Shown: positions 48,982 through 59,072, numbered from the stretch's first letter. The stretch: 64,000 nucleotides of DNA from Rhodanobacter sp. MP7CTX1 (GCF_014205795.1 NZ_JACHCN010000006.1:166569-230568), one strand, 5' to 3'. Program-made: numbers and translations. The notes: generated from the letters alone by a model not told the origin.

Positions 48982-51936
48982 CTAAACACTTGAGGGATCG
49001 CATTCGAGCCAATGCTCGATCGGTGCCGGCCGACCAAGCAGATAGCCTTGCCCCATCTCACATCCCATCGCCAACAGGGCATCGCGCTGGACCTTGGTTT
49101 CGATACCTTCGGCAATCACCTGGATGTTCAAGGCGCGCGCCAGCGCAAGAATCGCCGCCACCACCGTGGTGCTGTTGGTATTGCCCAGCTTGTCCAACTC
49201 CTGCACAAAAGCCTGATCAATCTTCAGCATGCGCAATGGCAGCGAATGCAGATAGTTGAGTGAGGAGTATCCCGTACCGAAATCGTCGAGTGCGGCTCCT
49301 ACCCCGCTCGTACGCAATCGCTCGAGCGTGGCCCGCACGAGATCAGGATTGTCCAGCAGGGCACCTTCGGTGACTTCGACGATCAATCGCGAGGGCGACA
49401 ACCCGGCGGACTCAAGCAGACGGACCATACGTGTATCAAAATCCGCATGGCTCAGATGCAGTGCCGAGACGTTGAACGTCATGAACGCATCGTTCAGATC
49501 ATGCTGCACAAGCAGGCCGCAGCAGATTTCAAACATGCGCCAGTCAATGGCTTCGATCAGCCCGCTGTCCCCAGCGATCTTGAGAAAAATCGATGGCTCA
49601 AGTAATCCGCGCCGAGGATGGTTCCACCGGATCAGCGCCTCATAGCCCACCACGTCGCCGCCATCGAGTCGACAGATCGGCTGGAAAAACGGCTCGAACT
49701 GATCGAGCTGCAAGGCCAGGCGCAACTCGCCTTCCATCGTCAGTACGTCGACCATGCCCTTCGCAAGCGTTTCATCGAACACGACAAAGCGCTTTCGACC
49801 CAATTGTTTGGCTTGATACAGCGCAATATCGGCGTCGCGCAGCATCTCGTCGGCATCGAGATAATGGACATCACCGCAAGCTATGCCCACGCTGACCGAT
49901 GGTGCCAGCTCCTTGCCGGAAATATGCAACGGCATGCCCAGGGTCTGCAGCACGCGCTGGGCGACATGCGTTGCAGCGGCAGGGACATCAATATCTTCAA
50001 GCAAAATGGCGAACTCGTCGCCGGCCAGACGTGCGACCACGTCTGGCTCGCGCACACAGTGCTGGAGTCGGGTGGCAATCGCCTGGAGGAAGACATCGCC
50101 GGCAAGGTGCCCGAGGCTGTCGTTGATCAGCTTGAAGCGATCGACATCCAGATACAACAAAGCGCAGCGCCGGCCAGGCTCGTGATGGATCAGGGCCAGC
50201 ACGCGGTCGATGCGCTCGCGCAGAAAGCCGCGGTTGGGCAGCCCTGTCAATGGATCGTGCATCACCTGATGTTTGAGTTGCAGCTGGATGCGTTCACGAT
50301 GAACAATTTGCTGGCGTAGTTCCAGGGTGCGCTCCTCTACGCGCTGCTCCAGTCGCAGATTGGCATGGTGAAGTGAGGAGGCAGTGGAACGCCGATAAAT
50401 ACTGTTGGCGATCTGTAGCGCGGCAAAGCTCAGCAGCTCCTGATCGGCCAGGCTGTAAACGATGGCCTCGGTATAACTCTGCACCGCCACCAGGCCAATC
50501 ACTTTATCGCCAACCAACAGCGGCACGCCAAGCCAGCACAATGCGGGCAGACCCATGACTTTGAGAGCTATCTCACCTTGCCGGTCCAGCTCCAGGATGG
50601 CTTCGAGGCCAACCCTCAATGATTGGCCTCGCCTCAACACGTACTCGGTGAGACCGCGTCCGAGCGGCCGCCATTCCACGCGCCCTTCGGTGCAATCCAC
50701 GAAATATGGAAACTCGATCGTTTGTCGATCGGCCGAAAGCAGGGCAATGAAGAAGTTCTCGGCGTTGAGCAACGCGCCGACTACGGCGTGCACCTGTTTG
50801 TAGAACTCGTTTTGGTCGATATCGGCCGTGGCCAATTGCGCCAACTGGAATAGTGCAGCCTGTAGCCGCTCGGTGCGTTGAAGCTCGAGCACATTTTGTT
50901 GCAAACCACGATTGGCGGTGGCCAGCTCCCGCGTGCGTCGACGCACTCGGTCCTCAAGTCGCTCCTTGCTTTCTTTGCGCTCCAGCGCAGTGAGGATATG
51001 GCTGCCGACGAATTCAAGCAGCGCACGATCTTCACCCGAGTACACGATGCCCGCGTTATAGCTTTGCACCACCATTGCCCCAAGCACCTGACCGTTGCGC
51101 AGCATCGGCACGCCCAGCCAATCGTTGCTATGCGGGCCATAGGAGGTCAACGGCCCAGCAACCTGTTCGTGCAGCTGTTCGGCGCTACCCATCAATGGTT
51201 TGCCGCCGGTCAGCAGATACCAGGTCAACGTGTGAAGCCAATTTTCCAGCGGTTCCTCTTTCGTGACATCCGGACCCGGCTTGTCCACGATGTCGGCGTA
51301 GTAAAGGAAGCGCAACGTGCCGCGTTCCGGATCGAACCGCACGATAAAAAAGTTTTCACCGTACATCAACGTGCAGACGATTCTGTGGATGCCACGCAGC
51401 ATTTCGGACATCTCCAATTCGGATCCCGCCAAATCCGAGATGGCGAAGAGCGCACTCTGCAAGTTTTCCGAATGCTCCAACTGATTGTGCGAATCGTGCA
51501 GATTGACCAGTTTTGTCGCATGACGCATATGGCGTGTGGCCAATTGCAGGCACGGCCGAATATTCACGAACAGTGTTTGTGCGGAGGCGCCTGTTCTTAG
51601 CGTCAGCAGCAACACCACCCGCTCTTTCTTCAATAGGCATAGTGCGCGCTGCTGACCCGCGGGCGACGGCTGCGCGCCGTGGGCAATCTGCAGGGAATTC
51701 TGTGCCTGAGCCAGCTGGGACGAACTAGGTGCCGTAGCCGGAACGACGTGCGTATAGCCGCCATCGGCAGTTATCCAGACGACCATCGCTTTTATACAAC
51801 CAGGCTGTGCCTCGACCAGCTCCACGATGACTGCAGCCACTTGTATCGGTGTGGTGGCGTCGATCAAACGACCCAGCCACTCCATTTGCGCTCTATCGCT
51901 GAATGAGTCCGTGCGCATAGAAAATAATTTTTTCAT
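48982..51936 (-). CDS. GAF-GAF-GGDEF-EAL c-di-GMP protein (probable phosphodiesterase)
   Basis: 984 residues from the ATG at 51936; the frame extends to a GTG at 51975. An N-terminal helical part precedes two GAF domains (about 165-330 and 365-515; both share AENFFI/GENFFI), then a coiled linker. The GGDEF domain carries AGDEF (VVARLAGDEFAILL), and the EAL domain is complete: GYEALIRWNHP, FNVSALHL, EVTEGAL, DDFGTGYSSL, LKID, AEGIE and GQGYLLGRP. Family knowledge suggests an active EAL phosphodiesterase with a GGDEF that may bind GTP as a regulator. No membrane segment is present, so it is cytosolic. Confidence 0.94.
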   Translation of the reverse strand: MKKLFSMRTDSFSDRAQMEWLGRLIDATTPIQVAAVIVELVEAQPGCIKAMVVWITADGGYTHVVPATAPSSSQLAQAQNSLQIAHGAQPSPAGQQRALCLLKKERVVLLLTLRTGASAQTLFVNIRPCLQLATRHMRHATKLVNLHDSHNQLEHSENLQSALFAISDLAGSELEMSEMLRGIHRIVCTLMYGENFFIVRFDPERGTLRFLYYADIVDKPGPDVTKEEPLENWLHTLTWYLLTGGKPLMGSAEQLHEQVAGPLTSYGPHSNDWLGVPMLRNGQVLGAMVVQSYNAGIVYSGEDRALLEFVGSHILTALERKESKERLEDRVRRRTRELATANRGLQQNVLELQRTERLQAALFQLAQLATADIDQNEFYKQVHAVVGALLNAENFFIALLSADRQTIEFPYFVDCTEGRVEWRPLGRGLTEYVLRRGQSLRVGLEAILELDRQGEIALKVMGLPALCWLGVPLLVGDKVIGLVAVQSYTEAIVYSLADQELLSFAALQIANSIYRRSTASSLHHANLRLEQRVEERTLELRQQIVHRERIQLQLKHQVMHDPLTGLPNRGFLRERIDRVLALIHHEPGRRCALLYLDVDRFKLINDSLGHLAGDVFLQAIATRLQHCVREPDVVARLAGDEFAILLEDIDVPAAATHVAQRVLQTLGMPLHISGKELAPSVSVGIACGDVHYLDADEMLRDADIALYQAKQLGRKRFVVFDETLAKGMVDVLTMEGELRLALQLDQFEPFFQPICRLDGGDVVGYEALIRWNHPRRGLLEPSIFLKIAGDSGLIEAIDWRMFEICCGLLVQHDLNDAFMTFNVSALHLSHADFDTRMVRLLESAGLSPSRLIVEVTEGALLDNPDLVRATLERLRTSGVGAALDDFGTGYSSLNYLHSLPLRMLKIDQAFVQELDKLGNTNSTTVVAAILALARALNIQVIAEGIETKVQRDALLAMGCEMGQGYLLGRPAPIEHWLECDPSSV

Positions 51937-52132
51937 GGCACCACAATCGCCGGAACAAGCGGTAGGCTGTACCACGGCCGGCGTGAAGCCCGCGAATAGT
52001 CATCGGTGCGAAGAGTCACTTGGCGGCGAGAGCCAGGGTCTTATCGAGCTTTTGCTCGTTCTCCATCGCTGAGGCGATCGAATCGCCTTTATGTGCCGGA
52101 CGTGATTGCGCCATTCACCGAGCCAAAGCGCA

Positions 52133-53029
52133 TCACACGCTTTGCAATGCGAGCAGTGCTTCCACTTCACTCAACTGCGGCATGCCGCCTTGCGCGCCGA
52201 ACTTGGCCACGGACAACGCGGCGGCGGCGCAGGCCTTGCGCACGGCGGTGGGCAGGCCTTCGTGCAGGAACACGGCAAGCGCTGCGTTGAAGGTGTCGCC
52301 GGCACCAGTGCTGTCGACCACATCAACCCGAAAGCCGGACTGGTGGATGGGTTCGCCCTGCTCGCGGTACCACGCGCCTTCGGCCCCGCGGGTGAGTACG
52401 ACGGGGCATGGTGCGCGTTGCATCAGCGCGCGGAAATCGTCGTTGGGATCAAGGCCCAACATAATTGCCAGCTCGTGCTGGTTTGGCGTGACGTAGCGGG
52501 TGAGCTTGAGCCACTCCAGTGGCAGCTTCCTCGCCGGTGCCGGATTGAGGATCACGGGCACGCCGAGACGATGACCGAGCCGCAACGTGGCTTCGACGGA
52601 CTCCAGCGGAATCTCCATCTGCACCAGCACGCAGTCGGCGCAGGCGATCAGCGTGTGCGCTTGTTCGACCTGAGCCGGTGTGACCTGCATGTTGGCCCCA
52701 GGCACTACGACGATCTGGTTTTCGCCGCCGGCGACAGTGATCGAAGCGGTACCGCTGGCGTAGTCATCAAGCTGGGCGACATGCGTAAGGTCGATGCGTT
52801 CGGCGCTCAGCCCGTGGCGAAGTTGTCGGCCAAACGTGTCACCGCCGGAGGCACCCACCAGAGCCACCTCGGCGCCCAGCCGCGCCGCGGCCACCGCCTG
52901 GTTCGCGCCCTTGCCGCCCGGCACTGTAAGAAAGCGGTCGCCGAGGATGGTCTCGCCGGGGCCGGCAAAGCGGGGCGCCCGCGTGACCAGATCCATGTTG
53001 ATGCTGCCGACAACTACGATGCGCGTCAT
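52133..53029 (-). CDS. rbsK: Ribokinase (PfkB family)
   Basis: 298 residues. The substrate-binding N-terminus VVVGSINMDLVTRAPRFAGPGETI, PfkB signature 1 VPGGKGANQAVAAARLGAEV, and signature 2 VDSTGAGDTFNAALAVFL with the catalytic Asp are intact. It phosphorylates ribose to ribose 5-phosphate. No ribose transporter or RbsR lies nearby, so the sugar may come from nucleoside breakdown. GGGATGTC precedes the ATG. Confidence 0.93.
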   Translation of the reverse strand: MTRIVVVGSINMDLVTRAPRFAGPGETILGDRFLTVPGGKGANQAVAAARLGAEVALVGASGGDTFGRQLRHGLSAERIDLTHVAQLDDYASGTASITVAGGENQIVVVPGANMQVTPAQVEQAHTLIACADCVLVQMEIPLESVEATLRLGHRLGVPVILNPAPARKLPLEWLKLTRYVTPNQHELAIMLGLDPNDDFRALMQRAPCPVVLTRGAEGAWYREQGEPIHQSGFRVDVVDSTGAGDTFNAALAVFLHEGLPTAVRKACAAAALSVAKFGAQGGMPQLSEVEALLALQSV

Positions 53030-53145
53030 GACATCCCAAGCCGATGATTCGAGGAACGGCCTTGAGGATAAGCGATGACGTCGCGCCGTGCTGCAAAGGG
53101 CGGGCTACTGCCGGCCCCTCGATGGTCGTGTCCTTGAAGATCGCT

Positions 53146-53580
53146 CTACTGACCGCCGGACGAATCGTCGGATGATCCCTTCTTGTCCAGGCGACGCTGC
53201 ATGGCCTGCTGCTGCATCTGCTGGTATTGCTGCTTCTGGCTGTCGGTGAGTATGGACTGCAGTTGCGTGTTGCTGTCCTGCATGATCGAACGCATTTTTG
53301 CGCGGCGATCGCTTGGCGTCATGCTGGTATCCGCACGCAACTGCTGCATCTGCTGCTGACGGCTCTGCAGAATCGGCTCGAGCTTTGCTGCTTGCGCCGG
53401 CGTCAACTGAAGCTTGCGGCTGAGACGTGCCACCTGTTGCTGCGGATCGGGTGGCTGGTGTGCAGGCATCGTCGCCATTGAACCGCTGGGTGGCGTTGCG
53501 TCCTGGGACGACTGTGCAACCGCGGTTCCGGCAACGCCCAGCGCCAAGGCGAGCAAGGCAAGGTGAACAGCAAGTTTCAT
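53146..53580 (-). CDS. Spy/CpxP-like periplasmic protein
   Basis: 144 residues from the ATG at 53580 (TTGGAG upstream). Residues 1-23 are a signal peptide (LALLALALGVAGTAVAQ). The mature protein is helical and rich in Gln and Met: LSRKLQLTPAQAAKLEPILQ and SILTDSQKQQYQQM, the latter resembling the LTxxQ motif of Spy/CpxP proteins. Those are periplasmic stress chaperones or signalling modulators. No two-component system is adjacent. The Gln tract makes the exact family uncertain. Confidence 0.7.
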   Translation of the reverse strand: MKLAVHLALLALALGVAGTAVAQSSQDATPPSGSMATMPAHQPPDPQQQVARLSRKLQLTPAQAAKLEPILQSRQQQMQQLRADTSMTPSDRRAKMRSIMQDSNTQLQSILTDSQKQQYQQMQQQAMQRRLDKKGSSDDSSGGQ

Positions 53581-53702
53581 GGCGATACTCCAAGGATGAG
53601 TGGACAACAAGATCCTCAACGCAGAATCCGGCTCAAGCGTTGACGTGGTCTCCCAGTTCTTTCGCAAACCCTGTCGAGGCTAGAGGAAGTCGCCCCGTTG
53701 CG

Positions 53703-53728
53703 GTCATTCCTGCCTGCGCAGGAATGAC
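53703..53728. repeat. GTCATTCCTGC palindrome
   Basis: GTCATTCCTGC (53703-53713) and GCAGGAATGAC (53718-53728) form an 11-bp perfect stem with a CTGC loop. It belongs to the repeat family seen at 20211-20318. Confidence 0.65.
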
Positions 53729-53856
53729 GAGCGGGTAACACAGGCTATTCGTGGTGTGCCCGAGTCAGATTCGGAAGCAAACCCGTCGGCAGACCTTGAA
53801 ACAGGTGCAGCCACCCCGATCCCCTTCAACGAGGTTACCCACTCTGGAGACAAGTA

Positions 53857-54546
53857 ATGATCGAACTGCACTACTGGCCCACGCCCAATGGACACAAGAT
53901 CACGATGTTCCTCGAAGAAGCCGGCCTGCCCTACGAGATCAAACCGGTGAACATCGGCAGGGGCGACCAGTTCAAGCCGGAGTACCTGAATATCTCGCCG
54001 AACAACAAGATGCCCGCGATCGTCGATACCGAGCCGCTTGGTGGCGGCAAGCCGCTAAGCATTTTCGAGTCGGGCGCGATCCTGTTGTACCTGGCGGAGA
54101 GGAGTGGCAAGTTCATGCCTGTTTCGACGCGCGAGCGCTACGTCGTCATGGAGTGGCTATTCTGGCAGGTCGGCGGACTCGGTCCGATGCTGGGCCAGAA
54201 TCATCATTTCAATCGCTACGCGCCGGAGAAAATTCCGTACGCCATCGACCGTTACGTCAACGAAGCCCATCGGCTGTATGGTGTACTGAATAGACGTCTG
54301 GACGGCCGTGCGTTCATCGCTGGCGCGGACTACACCGTTGCCGACATGGCGGCCTATCCGTGGATCGTTCCGTACGAGGCACAAGGCATGACGCTGGAGG
54401 AGTTTCCGCACCTCGAGCGCTGGTTCGATGGCATTCGCGCGCGTCCTGCGACGCAGCGCGCGTATGCCATCGGCGAGACGATAAAAGAACAGACCGACCT
54501 GCGCACGGACGAAGAAGCGCGCAAGATCCTGTTTGGACAAAAATAG
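53857..54546 (+). CDS. Glutathione S-transferase (YfcG/YghU-like)
   Basis: 229 residues. The thioredoxin-like domain begins with MIELHYWPTPNGHKITMFLEEAGLPYE, where Thr9 and Asn11 occupy the positions used for disulfide-reducing Nu-class enzymes. NNKMPAIVD carries the cis-Pro, and FESGAILLYLAERSG the glutathione site. The C-terminal domain shows FIAGADYTVADMAAYPW. Nu-class proteins bind two glutathione molecules and reduce disulfides or peroxides. It is a single plus-strand gene among minus-strand neighbours. Confidence 0.92.
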   Translation: MIELHYWPTPNGHKITMFLEEAGLPYEIKPVNIGRGDQFKPEYLNISPNNKMPAIVDTEPLGGGKPLSIFESGAILLYLAERSGKFMPVSTRERYVVMEWLFWQVGGLGPMLGQNHHFNRYAPEKIPYAIDRYVNEAHRLYGVLNRRLDGRAFIAGADYTVADMAAYPWIVPYEAQGMTLEEFPHLERWFDGIRARPATQRAYAIGETIKEQTDLRTDEEARKILFGQK

Positions 54547-54583
54547 GCGGTTCGAAGGGCGGCCTGAAAACCAGGTGCCGAGA

Positions 54584-55210
54584 TCACTCGATGCGAGTGA
54601 CCGATTCCTGACCGCCCGGCTCCAGCGGCGGTGCTGCGCCGGCTACGGCCAGCAATGACTGCGCGTAGCTGTCTTCGATGCTGACCGTGGAAACCTCATC
54701 CCAGCTGAAGAACGACGCTTCGCGCATCCATTCCGCGTCGGGGCTGAGTTCCTGCATGTAGAAGCCGTCTTCCTCGACGCTGGCCAGGCGGCCGATATAA
54801 CAGACTTCGGCTTCGTCCTCGCTGTCCACGTGCACACCGATCACCGGAGCTTGCGCGCCGGCGGCCTGGATCACTTCGCGAATGTTGTCCAGCGGAAACC
54901 CGCGTGGCGGGCGCGGCAGGATGTGCTTCAGCGCCAGCGCTTTCTCGAAGAAAACGTGGTGCTTGTCCGGCGCTTCCAGCTCGGAAATGTCACGATGGCG
55001 CATCACGTACATGCCGTCATAGGTGATGCCGTCACCGACCACCCACAGCAGGAAGAATTCGCGCCCGACGCCACCCACGTAACCGCAGAAGCTGCCGTGC
55101 TCGAGATCTTCACGCCACAGGCGGACCAGGGTCTGCGTCTGCTGCGCTTCCCGCAGCTGGGCGCGCTGGCCGGTTGTTTTCAGTTCAATGATGTTGCTCA
55201 CGGTCACCAT
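54584..55210 (-). CDS. Uncharacterised conserved protein, soluble
   Basis: 208 residues. No signal peptide or membrane segment. The sequence is strand-rich and acidic, with WREDLEHGSFCGYVGGVGREFFLLWVVGDGITYDGMYVMRHRDIS, then a second half with VCYIGRLASVEEDGFYMQELSPDAEW and SFFSWDEVSTVSI. These look like two related beta modules. I do not recognise the family. It lies 74 bases after hslU on the same strand and may be the last gene of that run. Confidence 0.75.
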   Translation of the reverse strand: MVTVSNIIELKTTGQRAQLREAQQTQTLVRLWREDLEHGSFCGYVGGVGREFFLLWVVGDGITYDGMYVMRHRDISELEAPDKHHVFFEKALALKHILPRPPRGFPLDNIREVIQAAGAQAPVIGVHVDSEDEAEVCYIGRLASVEEDGFYMQELSPDAEWMREASFFSWDEVSTVSIEDSYAQSLLAVAGAAPPLEPGGQESVTRIE

Positions 55211-55284
55211 TTTAACAGATCGGGTCGACTAGCTTGTTAGTGCTTTATAGAGGCCCTGCTTCATTGAGGCTCGGCTTCATGAGG

Positions 55285-56628
55285 CTAGAGGATGTAGCGG
55301 CTGAGATCTTCGTTCTGCACCAGGCTACCGAGCGTTTTATCTACATGTTCGGCGTCGATCTTGTAGCTTTCGCCGGACTTGTCCGCTGCTTCGTAGGAAA
55401 TTCTCTCCAGCAGCCGCTCCATGACCGTATGCAGCCGGCGCGCACCGATGTTCTCGGTGCGCTCGTTCACCTGAAACGCTACCTCGGCCAGCCGGTCGAT
55501 GCCGCTGTCGACGAATTCCAGGCCGACGCCCTCGGTGGCGAGCAGTGCGGTGTATTGCTTGGTCAATGCGTTGTGCGGTTCGCGCAGGATGCGCTTGAAG
55601 TCGTCCACGCTGAGGGCCGACAGCTCCACCCGGATCGGCAGGCGGCCCTGCAACTCGGGGATCAGGTCGGACGGTTTCGCCAATGAGAACGCGCCGGACG
55701 CGATGAACAGCATGTGGTCGGTCTTGATCGGACCGTACTTGGTGGAGACGGTGGAGCCCTCGACCAGCGGTAGCAGGTCACGCTGCACGCCCTCGCGGCT
55801 GACGCCGGCGCCACCCCAGTCGGAGCGCTGCGCCACCTTGTCGATCTCGTCGATGAACACGATGCCGTTCTGTTCGGCTGCTTCCATCGCCTGAGCGCGG
55901 ATGTCGTCGTCATTGAGCAGCTTGCCAGCCTCCTCGTCGACCAGCATGGGGCGCGCCAGCTTGATCGCAAGTTTGCGCTGCTGCGTCTTGGCGCCGCCGA
56001 TGTTCTGGAACATCTGCCGCAACTGCTGACCCATTTCCTCCATACCCGGCGGCGACATGATCTCCACGCCGACATTCATGGCGAAATCCAGCTCGATCTC
56101 GCGCTCATCCAGCGCACCCTCGCGCAATTGCTTGCGCAGTTTCTGGCGGGTGTCGCTGTCGATGGCTGGCGCAGCAGCCTGGGCATCGTGGCTCCAGTCG
56201 CCCGCTGCCTGCCGACGCGGCAGCAAGGCGTCGAGGATGCGATCCTCGGCGCGATCTTCGGCCTGCGAGCGCACCCGTTTGACCGCCTGTTCGCGGGTCA
56301 GCTTGTAGGCCACATCGGCGAGATCGCGGATGATCGATTCCACATCCTTGCCGACATAGCCGACTTCGGTGAACTTGGTCGCCTCCACCTTCACGAACGG
56401 TGCGTTTGCCAGGGTTGCCAGACGCCGCGCGATCTCGGTCTTGCCCACGCCGGTGGGGCCGATCATCAGGATGTTCTTCGGCGTCACCTCCTCGCGCATG
56501 CCCGGCTCCAGCTGCATGCGCCGCCAGCGGCTGCGCAGCGCCACCGCAACGGCGCGCTTGGCGTCGTGCTGGCCGATGATGTAGCGGTCGAGTTCGTTGA
56601 CGATTTCGCGGGGAGTCAGTTCGGACAT
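55285..56628 (-). CDS. hslU: ATP-dependent protease ATPase subunit HslU
   Basis: 447 residues. The AAA+ core has Walker [16 protein letters not shown], Walker [13 protein letters not shown] and the sensor region. The pore motif GYVG is seen in [12 protein letters not shown], and the C-terminus ends LSRYIL, which docks into HslV. The inserted I domain spans about 110-230. It unfolds substrates and feeds them to HslV. It follows hslV after 138 bases that contain an inverted repeat. Confidence 0.98.
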   Translation of the reverse strand: MSELTPREIVNELDRYIIGQHDAKRAVAVALRSRWRRMQLEPGMREEVTPKNILMIGPTGVGKTEIARRLATLANAPFVKVEATKFTEVGYVGKDVESIIRDLADVAYKLTREQAVKRVRSQAEDRAEDRILDALLPRRQAAGDWSHDAQAAAPAIDSDTRQKLRKQLREGALDEREIELDFAMNVGVEIMSPPGMEEMGQQLRQMFQNIGGAKTQQRKLAIKLARPMLVDEEAGKLLNDDDIRAQAMEAAEQNGIVFIDEIDKVAQRSDWGGAGVSREGVQRDLLPLVEGSTVSTKYGPIKTDHMLFIASGAFSLAKPSDLIPELQGRLPIRVELSALSVDDFKRILREPHNALTKQYTALLATEGVGLEFVDSGIDRLAEVAFQVNERTENIGARRLHTVMERLLERISYEAADKSGESYKIDAEHVDKTLGSLVQNEDLSRYIL

Positions 56629-56655
56629 GATGGACCCAGATTAGAGGTGGAGCCA

Positions 56656-56759
56656 GGGACGAGGGGCGAGCCCCGAGGGCGCCAAAATCGGTTGGTGTAC
56701 TTGGGTGGAGAGGCGAGCAGAGCGATGGTTCGTCGCCCTCGCGACTCACCCCTCGTCCC
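56656..56759. repeat. Inverted repeat in the hslV-hslU gap
   Basis: GGGACGAGGGGCGAG (56656-56670) is matched by CTCACCCCTCGTCCC (56745-56759), complementary at 14 of 15 bases. The 74 bases between include a smaller GGGG/CCCC hairpin. In the mRNA this would fold most of the gap into one structure just before hslU. Confidence 0.6.
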
Positions 56760-56766
56760 CAGAGCG

Positions 56767-57300
56767 CTAGAGCTCTTCGATCGATACGTTGTGATTGGTG
56801 TAGATGCAGATGTCGCCAGCGATCTTCAGTGCTTTTTCGACAATCGTGCGTGCATCCAGTTCGGTGTTTTCCATCAGCGCCAGCGCCGCCGACTGCGCAA
56901 ACGGGCCGCCGGAGCCGATCGCGATCAACCCATGTTCGGGTTCCAGCACGTCGCCGTTGCCGGAAATCAGCAGGGAGGTGTCCTTGTCGGCCACCGCCAG
57001 CATGGCTTCGAGCCGGCCGAGGCGGCGATCGGTGCGCCATTCCTTGGCCATTTCCACCGCGGCGCGGGTGAGGTTGGTGCTGTGCTTGGCCAGCTTCTCC
57101 TCGAAGAGTTCGAACAGCGTGAAGGCGTCAGCGGTGGCGCCGGCAAACCCGCCCAGCACGTCGCCCTTGCCGAGCCGTCGCACCTTGCGCGCATTCGCCT
57201 TCATCACTGTATTGCCCAGCGTGACCTGGCCGTCGCTGCCAATCACGACGCGGCCTCCGCGGCGGACGCAGACGATGGTGGTGGCGTGGAAGGTTTCCAT
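56767..57300 (-). CDS. hslV: ATP-dependent protease peptidase subunit HslV
   Basis: 177 residues from the ATG at 57300 (GGAG upstream). A short propeptide METFHA precedes [28 protein letters not shown], where the first Thr becomes the catalytic N-terminal nucleophile. [28 protein letters not shown] is characteristic. It forms a double hexamer protease driven by HslU. It lies 84 bases after xerC. Confidence 0.97.
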   Translation of the reverse strand: METFHATTIVCVRRGGRVVIGSDGQVTLGNTVMKANARKVRRLGKGDVLGGFAGATADAFTLFELFEEKLAKHSTNLTRAAVEMAKEWRTDRRLGRLEAMLAVADKDTSLLISGNGDVLEPEHGLIAIGSGGPFAQSAALALMENTELDARTIVEKALKIAGDICIYTNHNVSIEEL

Positions 57301-57384
57301 GAGAGCTCCGCAGACTGTCGATGTCGCATGAGGTGGGGCCTTGCCCACGCAAATCCAACCCGGCTGAGTGCGCTCATGCGGCCG

Positions 57385-58317
57385 CTATTTGCGGCGGGCC
57401 CGCGGATGCGCGGCGTCGTAGACCTTGGATAGATGCTGGAAATCCAGATGGGTGTAGATCTGGGTAGTCGCGATATCGGCATGGCCGAGTAGCTCCTGCA
57501 CCGCGCGCAGGTCACCGGAGGATTCCAGCATGTGGCTGGCAAACGTGTGTCGCAACAGATGCGGATGGATGTGCTTGGGAATGCCCAGCTGGAGTGCCAG
57601 GGTTTTCATGCGCAGCTGCACCGTACGCGGGTTGATCGGCGCACCGCCGCGGCCGCGGAACACCGCGCTTTCCGCATACCCGGCCTGCCCCGCGCCGCCC
57701 TGTTCGACGCCCAGTGCGCGCAACGCGGCGATCGCGTGACGACCGACCGGGACGATGCGGGTCTTGCTGCCCTTGCCGAGCACGCGCACTTCGCCACCAT
57801 CCAGATCCAGGTCGAGCCAGCGCAGGCCGATCAGTTCGGACAGTCGCAGGCCGCTGGAATAGAACAACTCCAGCATCGCCCGGTCGCGTACCGCCAGCTT
57901 GCCGCCACTGTCGGCCTCGACCAACGCGCCGGCTTCATCGACATCCAGCACTTGCGGCAGTTTGCGGCGCACTTTCGGGCCGCGCACGCCGAGCAGCGGG
58001 TCGTGCGCCAGCAGACCTTCGCGGTTGAGTTGGCGAAACAGGCTGCGGCATGACGACAATAGCCGTTGCAAGCTTTTGGGCGCCAAACCCTCTTTGCCGC
58101 TCTTGCCCCGGTGTTCAGCGGCGATGAACGTGCGCATCAGGTTGCTGTCGAGCGCATCGAACGAGGCGAGTCCCCGTTCCTGCATGAAGCGCAACAGTTT
58201 GGCCAGATCGCGACGATAGCCGGCGACAGTGTGCGGCGACGCCTGTCGCTCAGTCGCGAGCCGGGCGAGCCAGTGGTCGAGCTGGCTGTCGGGCGTTCCG
58301 GCAGAATTAATAGACAT
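57385..58317 (-). CDS. xerC: Tyrosine recombinase XerC
   Basis: 310 residues. The N-terminal SAM-like DNA-binding domain (LDHWLARLATERQASPHTVAGYRRDL) precedes the catalytic domain with Arg in SSGLRLSELIGLRW, His-x-x-Arg in HLLRHTFASHML, His in LLGHADIATTQIY, and the Tyr nucleophile in QIYTHLDF. With XerD it resolves chromosome dimers at dif. It overlaps the DUF484 gene by 11 bases, so translation is coupled. Confidence 0.96.
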   Translation of the reverse strand: MSINSAGTPDSQLDHWLARLATERQASPHTVAGYRRDLAKLLRFMQERGLASFDALDSNLMRTFIAAEHRGKSGKEGLAPKSLQRLLSSCRSLFRQLNREGLLAHDPLLGVRGPKVRRKLPQVLDVDEAGALVEADSGGKLAVRDRAMLELFYSSGLRLSELIGLRWLDLDLDGGEVRVLGKGSKTRIVPVGRHAIAALRALGVEQGGAGQAGYAESAVFRGRGGAPINPRTVQLRMKTLALQLGIPKHIHPHLLRHTFASHMLESSGDLRAVQELLGHADIATTQIYTHLDFQHLSKVYDAAHPRARRK

Positions 58318-58990
58318 CCCACGAGCGGGCCAGCGCCGCGGTGATCGTCGCGGAGATCATCTTAAGGAACAGCGTGCCCATGCCGGGCTGGAATCGATCC
58401 GGATCGTGGCTGCCGATGGCCAGCATGCCGGAGTCGCCCAGCCGCATCATCGCGACCGAGCGGACAAGCGTGGCCTCGGGACCAAACAGGCGGCTCAGTT
58501 TGTCCGCCGCCAGTCGTCCGGAGACTGGCTCGCTCTGATGCAGGAAGTCGGCGAATTCAGGTAGTGCCTCGGGACCGGCCACCTGCTGCAACCAGTCGGC
58601 ACGCGGCAACAGCGGTTCGTTGCCGAAAAGCACCAGGCGTACCTGCTCGGTATGGAAATCCGCACTGAGCTTGGCGACGACGCTGCGCGCGGTCACTTCC
58701 ATCGTGTTGGCGCGCAGCAAGGCCACAGTGAGCGCATGCACGCGTTCCATCAGCTGCTCGTTCTCCGCGGCAATCTCGATCAGCTCGGCCAGGCGCCGTT
58801 CGAGTTCGGCATTTTTTTCGCGCAGGCTATGCAGTTGATAGATCGCCAGCGATGACACGGGGCCCTGCTCGCGGGGCATCGTCAATTTCGCGGCGAGTTC
58901 GGGATATTCGCTGAGAAATTCCGGATGGTGCTTCAGATACGCGGCGACTACGCGAGCCTGGGTGGCGTCATCGAGCAGGGTGGCAGTCAT
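58307..58990 (-). CDS. DUF484 family protein
   Basis: 227 residues. The N-terminal VVAAYLKHHPEFLSEYPELAAKL and the coiled region (LREKNAELERRLAELIEIAAENEQL) are typical of DUF484, which ends in a GAF-like domain (about 85-220, ARSVVAKLSADFHTEQVRLVLF). This family lies between dapF and xerC in many proteobacteria. Its role is unknown. Confidence 0.93.
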   Translation of the reverse strand: MTATLLDDATQARVVAAYLKHHPEFLSEYPELAAKLTMPREQGPVSSLAIYQLHSLREKNAELERRLAELIEIAAENEQLMERVHALTVALLRANTMEVTARSVVAKLSADFHTEQVRLVLFGNEPLLPRADWLQQVAGPEALPEFADFLHQSEPVSGRLAADKLSRLFGPEATLVRSVAMMRLGDSGMLAIGSHDPDRFQPGMGTLFLKMISATITAALARSWDVY

Positions 58991-59072
58991 GCGCGGATTA
59001 CCTCGAACCGGTATGGGGGCGTGCTGGAAGGCACGCCGTCAGACTGGAGTGTGCGATGGACGCGCCCGCGCT

